Shown here one piece after another: positions 13,301 through 25,300 of a stretch of 64,000 nucleotides of DNA. The notes beneath the pieces were generated by a model that was not told the origin of the DNA, did not search any database, and worked only from the letters and a program-made list of their open reading frames with translations. Positions within the stretch are counted from its first letter, which is position 1; every line of letters starts with the position of its first letter. The position numbers were made by a program, and so were the translations under genes. This stretch comes from Mytilisepta virgata (Eukaryota > Mollusca > Bivalvia > Mytilida > Mytilidae): positions 3,720,001 through 3,784,000 of the forward strand of contig CM051514.1 of NCBI GenBank assembly GCA_028015205.1, read 5' to 3'.

Positions 13301-16300
13301 CCAATATACAATATATATACAAAATTCTATCCCCTAGGAAATATTTTACTGAAATAGTCTCCCTATCACGTAAATTTTATCCAGTTTGTGGGATAATTCT
13401 TCTTCCAATATTTTTCCATGTACGATATATTATCCCTTAATGTGGATACATTCACATGATAGGGATATTTTTTTCGTGAAAATTTTGTCTATGGGATATC
13501 ATTTCGTACATATTTTATCCGATGGGATAGTATTTCTGTTAGGAACAAATATTTTGTTACATTATCACTTCGGTATTCTTTTTGGATATTGTTTTTAATT
13601 GTTTTTGAAACTGCCTTTGTTTGGTCCTTTCTGGTTTAGACTTTAGAAATACATTATTGTCAGTGTAACGAAATATATCTTATTAATGACTTCAGAACTG
13701 ACAACAACACAAAAAGAAACTACAACAACAGGCCCCTCCGGAACAACTACAGGTCCATCCGTGACAACAACAGGTCCAATTGTGACAACAGGTCCATCTG
13801 TGACAACTACAGGTCCATCCAGAACAACAACAGGTCCATCGGTAACAACAGGTCCAACCGGAACCACTACAGGTCCATCAGTGACAACAACAGGTACTTC
13901 CGGAACAACCACAGGTCCATCTGTAACAACAGTTCCATCCGTGACAACAACAGGTCCTTCAGGAACAACTACAGGTCCATCTGTAACAACAGTTCCATCC
14001 GTGACAACTACAGTTCCATCGACAACGTCTCCTGCTACACCTGCCTCAACTATCACTTCTGGTACGGTAACTACTGGAAGTCAACCAACTTTAAAAACAA
14101 CTTCTCTTGCCACTGAAACTACTACCATTCCAACAGTAACACCAACTGTTATTACGCCTTCATTAATCAGCACCTCTGCATCATCCACTGGTAAGTTAAA
14201 TTAATGTGCTTAACTTGAGATTGTCTAATTCATAATTACACTATACGTATTCATATTAATTGTGCATTAAAAAATATCAGGAACGTTTTTTAGTTCTGGT
14301 TAAAACAAAAACTTAAAAAGATGAGAATAGTGGAAAGGTTTTCACGTTTAATATCTCACAAAAATTTTCTAAATGCCCTAACAAAACAAATATCAATTAT
14401 AAATGAAATAATAATAGTAATAAAATGGATTCAAATAGAATTATGTAGATATTGGTTTATATTGACTTCAAAAAACAAGCTTTATAATTTACTAATTTAT
14501 GAATTTAATGTAAATGGTACTCTAAGTAATCTTATGCTTTGATTTATAAAATTATTTTTTTATTTCAGTAACAACTGTGACAGTTACCTTATCTACTACT
14601 ACCCCAGGTAAGAATTCTGTTACAGTTACCTTATCTACTACTATCCCAGGTAAGAATTATGTGACAGTTACCATATCTACTACTACCCCCAGGTAAGAAT
14701 TCTGATACAGTTACCTTATCTACTACTACCCAAGGTAAGAATTATGTGACAGTAACCTTATCTACTACTACTCCAGGTTAGAATTCTATTACAGTTACCG
14801 TATCTACTACCATCCCAGGTAAGAACTCTGTGACCGTTACCTTATCTACTAGCACCCCTGGTATGAATACTGTTACAGTTACCTTATCTACTACTACCCC
14901 AAGTAAGAATTATGTGACAGTTACCATATCTACTACTACCCCAAGTAAGAATTCTGTGACAGTTACCTTATATACTACTACCTGGTATGAGTAGTGTTAC
15001 AGTTACCTTATCTACTACTTCCCCAGGTAAGAATTCTGTGACAGTTACCTTATATACTACTACCTGGTATGAATACTGTTACAGTTACCTTATCTACTAC
15101 TAACCCAGGTTAGCGCATACAACTAATAACATATGTGTTAAATCCAAGGAATATCTATGAAGTTACACTATTTAAACAAAATACTTTTATACCTTTTTTA
15201 AACTTTGTTATAAAAAAACTAACAGGTAAAAAGCACTTATTTAATAATTTAATAGAAATTATTTATTCATGAAGTAAGAAACCGGATTTTTTAAGTTGAA
15301 TTAATAGATTATTAATATATGATTTGTATCAATAAGTCATTTCATATAAAAAGGAAAGAACTTTTAATTTAGCATTCAAGCTATAATTTTGAATAACCAT
15401 TTTCCTTATAATTGACTATATATTTCTAATGAAAAGGAGCTAAACATGGTCATATGTTTCATTTAAGTTCCTTGTACGTTCACAAAGGAAGCCTTCTTTG
15501 ACAATTTTGGATATGAGACTGATGTGGTGGGTTACATAGAAAAGGACAATAAGGAAGGGTTTACGTCTGCTAGTGAAGAAGTCAGGATTGGCGACATTTT
15601 GGAGATGGGAACAGTAGTGATAACAGCAAATTGCAGTAACTGGTAATGTTTTGTTATAGAATTTACACACTCACGTCACATAGTGTAGTGACACAATGGA
15701 AAAATAAAGGATATCTTTTCCATTGCACCTTTCTCAATGATATCTTAACAGTGCTGTTCATGTTGAAATTTAAATTGTGTCAAACTTGATATCACAGAGG
15801 GTATGTGGTAGATTTCGGCTGAATAAACCATGAATAGAACAACTCAAACATTTAATTCGAACCATTAACCAGTACACCGTTTTAATTAAAAAAGTAATGT
15901 ATTTCATATTGAATAATGTATATTTTTTACGTTTTTAAATTTTAGCTCATGTGTTGAAGGTGGTAAAGTTGAATGTGTAATTGGAACATGCACATGTAAG
16001 TATTTCTACAATATTTGATCGCTATAATTTTTTATATTGTATACAAATCACTAACAACACTATAGGTGAAATAATAACTATACACAATATAAAGTGAAAT
16101 AATTACTAGACACACTATGGATGAAATAATTACTAGAGACAATATAAAATGAAATAATTACTAGACACACTATAGGTGAAATAATTACTAGACACACTAT
16201 AGGTGAAATAGTTACTAGACACATTTTAGGTGAAATAATTACTAGACACACTATAGGTGAATAATTACTAGACACACTATAGATGAAATAATTAACGACA

Positions 16301-19300
16301 CACTAAGGTGATATCGTTACTATAGGTGAAATAATTTCTAGACACACTATAGATGAAATAATTAACGACACACTATAGATGAAATAATTACTCGACACAC
16401 TATAGATGAAATAATTAATGACACGTTATAGGTGAAATTATTACTCGACACACTATAGGTGAAATAATTACTAGACACACTATATGTGAAATAATTACTC
16501 GACACACTATAGGTGAAATAATTACTAGACACACTACAGATGAAATAATTAACGACACGTTATAGGTGAAATAGTTACTAGAAACACTATATGTGAAATA
16601 ATTACTAGACACACTATAGATGAAATAATTAACAACACGTTATAGGTGAAATAATTACTAGAGATAATATAAAATGAAATAATTACTAGAGACAATATAA
16701 AATGAAATAATTACTAGACACACTATAAGTGAAATAATTACTCGACACACTATAGGTGAAATAATTACTAGAAACACTATATGTGAAATAATTACTAGAC
16801 ACACTATAGATGAAATAATTAACGACACACTAAGGTGAAATAATTACTATTGGTGAAATAATTACTAGACACACTATAGATGAAATAATTAACGACACAC
16901 TATAGATGAAATAATTAAGGAACAATAAGGTGAAATAATTACCAGACACACTATAGATGAAATAATTAACGACACACTAAGGTGAAATAATTACTAGACA
17001 CACTATAAGGTGAAATAATTAACGACACACTAAGGTGAAATAATTAACGACACACTAAGGTGAAATAATTACTTGACACACTATAGATGAAATAATTAAC
17101 CACACGTTATAGGTTAAATAATTACTCGACAAACTATAGGTGAAATAATTACTAGACACACTGTATGTGAAATAATTACGACATACTATAGGTGAAATAA
17201 TTACTAGACACACTGTATGTGAAATAATTACTAGACACACTATAGGTGAAATACGAGGTTATTCGCCTGTTGGAATAATTGATAAAGAATGTATGTTTTT
17301 TCTTATTGATTCTATAGTAAACTTACTTGTCTATATTTGATAAGATTGAACGGTTGGGACCACGTTCTCTTACAGAATATATTCTATAATGTATGGGGCA
17401 CTGCAGTAGAACAATTCGTATGATTAATTTTCTCACAGCTTTCTGAAAATTCTTCAGAAGAAAAGCTCTCCTATAGAACAATTTAGGACACATGTACTTC
17501 ACTTTCATAATGGCTTAAGAATCTCTAGAAATCATAAGAGCAGTTTCTGACTCCAAGAACACTTCAAAGGAGTGTATATAATGACAAGGCTTTATTATAT
17601 TGTAAAGTATTTTTCTTGTCAAATAACTTCTCCATGATATATCCTTATACTTTGAGAGAAAAATAAATAATATACTGATGATATTTATTTTTTTTACATT
17701 AATTTAACAAATAAAGCTCATTTCATTTCAGCTAGGAACTTAGTGATTAATAATAGAAAATTAAGACATATTTTTTTGCTAATAAAATTCTGATATAAAC
17801 GCACACGGCTGCTATGGTATTTGTAATTATTGTAATTATTGTAAGAAAGGACGCAAAAAATGCACAAATATATCTTGTTTCGAAATGTGTGGACACAATT
17901 TGTAAATTTCATTTATATTTTATCTAAAACCATATGCAAAAATGTCCTTTTGGTTCTATAAAGATCTATAAAGAATTGTTTTCTTTTGATTTTTTTTATC
18001 TTTTCCAGAAAATTGAATAATTGACCCTTCTACAATAAGTAACAAAATTAAGAAAACACATGTATGCATGTATATCTTTTAGACTGTAAGTATACTGAAT
18101 GGTCAGAATGGAGTGATTGCTCTAAGTCATGTGACAACGGCGCAAAATCAAGAACCAGGGCGCCTTTAAATGTTGATCCCAGATGTACAGAGCCGACCGA
18201 GCTGACAGAAACGGTAGATTGCAACACCCAACTTTGCGAGTTTACAAGTAATTATAATTTTTAGACTTTCAAAGGCATATAAAGTCGTTTAAAAAAATAC
18301 CAAAATCTATACAATGTATTCCTAAATTTCATTTCCCCATTATTATATCCTCACCACCAAAAACGAACGCATTATTTCGATATATTGCTTTAATTTGTAC
18401 ATGTTGTAAGGAATTTATCTCGTACCATTTTCATAAAATGTTTCGGCAATGCATACTATCAAATTATGTAAAAACAAAGTATAGAATTTTTATAGTTTTA
18501 CGTTATAATTCTCAAAACGATGAGAAAAAAAAGATTCTGTTTCACCCAAGAACGAGAAACAGAGTAAAAATGAAACGTTTATCTTTAATCGAAACAATGT
18601 TTTGTGGTATGATAATGGATTTTGGAAACATTTGATCTTTAAAAAAGGAAAAACACACTGTCAATGCAAAATAAGAATTCTTCAGATACTGCTTTTTAAC
18701 CAGAACTGGATTTTTAAAAACATTTTTTGGGCAAATGCATGCATTTAAACAAAATTTATAATAAATACTGAAAAACTGTAATTGGAAAGAAGGGTGCGTC
18801 ATTGTATCTTCTGAAGTATACAATATCTTTGTATGTCTGATATTCATACTTTTATTAGTTCATAAATTAATGTCACCCTGCAAAGTTATAAACATTTTAG
18901 AGCCAATAGATACTGTTCAAAGACCTACTATTTCTGTGTATTATTTAAATAGCAACTACACCTTTCTGTGAAACATGGAGTGAATGGTCGCACTGCAGCA
19001 GTACCGACTGTACAGTTGGAAAGAAAACAAGGGAACGAAATTGTCCAAATACAGAATACGAAGAAGAACCTTGTATTGGTGATATTTGCGCATCAAGTGA
19101 GTACATCCCGGTTTTATCATTTTTCTTTGGTTAATCGGTATATTGGACGTTTATAATAGGAATTCTAATATGACCTGCTTCAAACAATTTAAGTCTATAT
19201 CCGTGGTAAAATATTGATATATTTATTCCAACGTCACAGACGTCACACGGCTTGTTTGGCAAGGTTATAGTTAAGTTTCCCACAAACTCTAACGGCATCA

Positions 19301-22300
19301 TGGTATAACTTGCGTTGTGTAATGGCGTCTTCATGTCTGAATACGTATGTTGCGGCTTTTCAAATTGTCGTAAAAATTGTCCTATTAGAAAAGAAATAAT
19401 TCACGATGGATTGAAAATATCATGATTTATTTGGCATAAACGACCTACCGGTAATAGAATTAGGATATTCTTAAGCCACTGTGAATCAGTTCTCTATAAA
19501 TGTACAGTATTCAACATGGTAAGGGTAGGGGTAAGCGTGTAGAAATTATCATTACTAAAAAAACCTGTGGAGGTCAAAGTTAAATGAAGCAATATGGAAA
19601 TGTCTATTACTTTTTCACTTGCAATGTATTTTCAATTGTACATGTACAAGTATGTGATTACTGTGTCGCCAGTGATAAAACTATACTCTTTATATGTTTT
19701 CTGTTTTCAAAAAAAGCTATATTTTGATTTTCCAAACCTAGTTCGCAAAGAAATTGCATATTTAGAAGTTTTCTCTCCATATTAAGGTGGTAGCAAATGT
19801 AATCTTATTTTTCATTTCTAGTAAATCTAGTAGAAAAGTGGTATAAAATAGTATGTCTACCTCGTGTTGAATGTAATTTATTACATACGTTATGTTTAGT
19901 TTATACATTCTGCATATTTTAATTTTAATCCAGGTACTCCTGCATGCGTACCTCCACTTGTCAGAAAGGAGTGTGTGCAACAATGTCCAGGAACCTGTAA
20001 AGCATTGAGAATGAACACATGCATTGAACCAGATGATTGTGAACCAGGATGTGGATGTCCAGAGGGAGAAGTTATGGACGATGGTGGCAATTGTGTGAAA
20101 GAAGCGGAATGTCCCTGTTATAATGAGAATGGTGTTACTATTGCTGAAAATTTCACTGTTCCTGGTGGAAAATGTGAGGAATGGTAAGGGAAATCTATAT
20201 TACAAAAATAAATTCAGCTTCAAAAAGTGTTGTTTGCAATGAACATTTCGGTATTAAACTTAGTCAGGTACACTTGTATCAATCCTTTAAAAGACCGAAA
20301 TCAGTCAAACATGGCATCTCTATATAGAAAGTTACTGTCTTTAAAGGGCAATCTGAAAATGTAACGTTATCAACAAAACAGGTTTGTGGGTAATACAGAT
20401 AAGGGTGGAAGAGTAGAAAGAGTTTAAACCATACCTTTCAACTGTATTGTTAAATTTCAAAATGTTACAGTAATATCATAGAATTTTGTTATTTCCAAAG
20501 CAGTGAAAACTCATGGGTTGGTACCCACAATGCCTTATAGCTCAACATTAGATTAATTCAAAAGTTACAAAATACTGTTGAAACATGTTTTTTCTAATAA
20601 ATTTTTATCTACTGTATGATACTCTGAAATGATTGAACTTCTTCATTCTACAATTCATTTTAGCATCCTTACATTTTAAACATATAACATTCTGACCAAT
20701 GTTTGTATTTTTTGTAGCAAGTGCTCAATGGGCAGTATATCATGTTATGACCTTCCTGACTGTAAGTAGTTTTTCTGAAATTCAAAGACATTATGTAAAG
20801 AAATTTAAATGAAAAATACTACAAGAACTAATGCTAGTTATTTTCAAAACGTTTGTCGCTAAAACAAATTATGAATTGTTAGGAAATTCTTAATTATTTA
20901 TAAGTTGATAATTTGAGATGCATGTAACATTATTATATTTTGGTGACAATCCTAATGTTTGGATTTGAAACCAATAAAATGTTCTGGTTCTGATTATGCA
21001 GCAAAAATATGAGGAAACATTTGCGGGTCTGTGAAAAAATATTTAATGCTATGAAATGGATGAAGTTATAGGATGAATTAATTTTAAAATATGACCAAAA
21101 GCATCCTGAAAAATACTATGTGCCATAATATTGAAGGGAAGATAAGTTTATATCATCGGTATTTCTACTTTATTTAGGTTGTGAATGGGAGGAATGGGGA
21201 TCATGGGGTGAATGTTCCTCTTCCTGTGAAGATGGAACCAGATCCAGACACAGGTATGTTAAATGGTTGCACAAAAAGAGTAGATATTTGTGTATCTGTG
21301 TATCATTAAAAACAAACTGATGAATACCGTAAATTTGTCAATAATACAATTAAAGACATCTTGATATAGCTCTAAATGGTGTTTGGTGACCACTAAATTG
21401 TTTTACATATACTGTTGTCACAATAACTTGACTTGTTTTCTGGGTCACCTACAGTTATGAACAAAAGTCGAATAAAAAAATCACTATCTGGCCCATGAAA
21501 AGACCAGTGTCAAACATTCTGAAAAAGTCATTAAGAATCATAAATGAAAGATTGCAGTATCATTTTGTTTATAAAAAAAGAGTTATACATGTATCATGAT
21601 AAATAAAACATTTGTATAAACTGTTAAGCATGATGGTAATATTTTTCTAAAGATGCATTAATGATTAAATTATTTTTAAAAGACAACTCTTGAAAGGAGA
21701 ATTACCAGATTGTGGAAGAAATATGGAAACAGAACTATGTGGCCCTCCAGTACCTCCAGACGAATGTATACAATGTGTTGTCAACGGAATACCTTACACT
21801 TACGGTCAATCTATCGATGACGGTAATGAGTGTACAAAATGGTAAGTCCTTTTGGATTTTTATATTTTTTTAAACCAATCACTATCAAGAATTATTTGGC
21901 TGAATTTTGTTTAGTTTGTTTTTTTTTGTCCTACATTTGAATTTATTTAGTTACTGTTTTGCAAATTCGCTTTTTAGCCTTTTGTTGATACCAAAATAGA
22001 CCGTGTAGACGTTGAAATAGTCTATACTTAAATTTTAAATAATGATCATTTCTAGCTACTGCAGTATCTGAGCATTGTAATATAACAACCAACGATAAAA
22101 GGTCGCTTTTCTGGATCAATATTGTTACACACGGTTGTCATTCAATTTTGAATACATTTTTGAATTTTGAATTTTCTCTTCAACTTGTTGGATTGTTATT
22201 TTTAGTTTTCACGTTTTAGGACTTGAGCACAACTCAAGAGATGTAAATGATTAAAATGTGCACATCTTGTGCTATAAAATTGGCATCAAACAATTTATTA

Positions 22301-25300
22301 CCAATCATCAATATAATTTAAAAGAGTTAAAGAAATATTCAAGCTAGTAAAATGATATGTTTTCGTTATGATACATGTTGTAATATCCAGATTTTCTCCC
22401 CCATGCGATATCAATTTTCTGGACGATATTTAATCAAAAGTTAAATGTATTTTTTTTTCAGCTATTGTCTATCAACTGGAAAATTCTGCGAACCAGATAA
22501 TTCCAAAAATGGTAAGCTTCACAAGATTTGTATATCCAAAAAAATTAAAGCCATAATTGCTATGGAACTCAGATTATATATTTAGTGCAAACAATGCACT
22601 TTTCTGGAAATACATATCATCAGATACACTCGTGATAAAAACTTTAGAACAACTTTGGCAGCTATCATAAAATAGGTTAACCACTGTGTGGAGTTTGCTA
22701 AACATGGAAATAAAAATCAAGGTGTGTGTGAAGTAAATTGCAGGATATTTGTTTGTTTGTTATAATTTAGCTAAGTTTACGTGGTTTTTTTTTAAATGAA
22801 GGCTTTGAAACCTCTTTTCATTCTGATATTTACATAACCGTAGATAACAGATTTATTATGAAGTAATGTAAGTACATGTATATCTATTCCAGTCCCTGGA
22901 GTGTGGTCAACGTGGTCTGAATGGAGTGTATGTACCAAAACATGTAACGGAGGACAACGAATCCGGACAAGAAATTGCAATGATCCTGTACCAAAGTGCT
23001 TAGGAGAAACTTGTCCTGGAAATAATACTGAAGTTGAAAATTGCAATGCTGATATATCTTGTAAGTTGATGTTAAGGTGCCATATACGTTGTGAACGTTT
23101 AATAATTGTAAAATTACTTCTCAAAGGTAGGGGCAAAATGTGGGGTTTTTTTTAACTTCTCAACATGAAGACAATTCAAGGAAAGAGCTTTGTTTTATAT
23201 TACATTAGAATTATATTGTTTTATTAGATGGATTGATTTTTCTATTTCTTGTTTGGTACTAGTTTAGGATGTAAAATTTTTAAAATTATGTAAGTTATTG
23301 TTTATTTTATATGATAGGCTGTACACTGACAGAATGGTCAGAATGGGGAGAATGTACAGTAACTTGTGGTGATGGAACTCAGATACGTCAACGAGATTAT
23401 GTTGATTCACTTGACGAAACATTGTGTCTCCCGGCAGACAAAACTGATACCAAACCATGCAACGTTGGCAGTTGTAAGTAAACTCATTTCATTACCACAA
23501 ATCAAACATATTATCATTTTGCCATATATATTTAATGATAGCTATTATCAAATATATGTAAAAAAAAATAATATTGAAGGGATATCGTTATTCACGAATG
23601 GAAAATATCTTCATATTATATGCTTATAATCCTCATTTCTTCTCTTAGGCGAGTGTGTTTATGATGAATGGACATCCTGGTCTACTTGCACTGCCTCCTG
23701 TGGCCTCGGATATAAGGACAGAAGGAAAGATCTGTTAGAACCTAACAAAAATTGCAATGAAACTGTTACAGAAGTTGTTAGTTGTTACGAAGGAGACTGC
23801 AGTAAGTACCCTAAACTATCCTTTTTAGATATTAAAGATGATGTCCCGAGTAAGGTCGTATTAGAATTTTTACGACAAACAACATAGAAATTTATTTCCT
23901 TTGTGTATTCATCTATATTTTTACCAAAATTACATATGCAAGTCTCTACTATAACAGAGTACTGATCTTGATTTGCTTTTTTCTCAGTATGTGACAAGGA
24001 TCATGAAAGATGGACAAACTATTCTTACTGTCAACAGACTTGTACTAATCGCCATCAACCACTGTCAGATTTATGTTCAGAAGTACAGCAGGGTTGTATC
24101 TGCGAGGAAGGGTATTTCCTGAATTATAATAACATATGTGTCCTGGAAAAAGATTGTGTCTGTAATACATCACTAGGAGTCAAAGAGGTAAATTAATTGT
24201 TTGTTATTTTAATAATAATAATATATTTATTTGTCATTAATAATTAAATGTCCATTGCAAAACTAAACAAAAACACATACGAATTTACATAAGCATTTTC
24301 TTCTTGTGGTCAGTTCTAATGATTATTTTAAAAAGTAGCCAATGATACTAACATTCTCGACAGTTGTACGGTTCAATAATGTTATTATTTTTGTGTCCTT
24401 ATTAATCAATTTGACATGTTCAGAGGCAGAACATAAGCAATTTTATTTTGACAGTAGTATAATTCCCTGAAGTTCTTTGACTGTTGTCTTCTATATAATT
24501 TTCTACTGTTTTGTTCATGGGTTTAATCAATTATTATAGAATTGCTTTTTGAAAATCTGTTATAAAAGTTCATTAGGTGTTTTCTGTTTTCATGTTAAGG
24601 AACCTAACTTATGTGTCCTCTTTATCTAATAAATACAGAGATATAACCATTTTAACTTGAATTTCAGAATGGAGAGACGTGGACAAATCCGGATAACAAA
24701 TGTGAACAATGTGAATGTGTTGACTCTGAAATCAAATGTTACCGAAAATGTGAAGAAATACAATCATGTCTACCGGTAAGCTTTCACTTTCAGTGTGATT
24801 CCATTACTTATATTATGTTATACAATTGTACTTGTACTAGCTATACCAACGTAACATTTCTTGTTATGGTGTACTTTTACTAACTGCACCTATGTAACAT
24901 TTCTTGTTATAATGTACGTGGACTAGCTACACCTATGTAACATTGCTTGTTATAGTGTACTATAGTGTACTTGTACACCCATGTAACATTTCTTGTTATA
25001 GTGTGTTATAGTGTACTTGTACACCTATGTAACATTTCTTGTTATGGTGTAATTTTACTAACTGCACCTATGTAACATTTCTTGTTATAATGTACGTGGA
25101 CTAGCTACACCTATGTAACATTGCTTGTTATAATGTACGTAGACTAGCTACACCTATGTAACATTGCTTGTTATAGGGTACGTGGACTAGCTACACATAT
25201 GTAACATTGCTTGTCGTAGTGTACTTGTACTTGCTACATCTATGTAACATTTCTTGTTATAGTGTGCTATAGTGTACTTGTACACCTATGTAACATTTCT

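Noticed and set aside
13643..14056. Antisense frame of VVTDGPVV repeats
   Set aside because: Shadow of the second PTS exon, which has acceptor, donor and frame on the plus strand.
16060..17255. CRISPR-like look of short regular repeats
   Set aside because: Units are contiguous and drift gradually; there are no unique spacers, and the context is an animal intron.
18968..19156. Plus-strand ORF over TSP1 repeat 2
   Set aside because: It is in the wrong frame; the other frame gives a clean TSP1 domain with matching splice phases.
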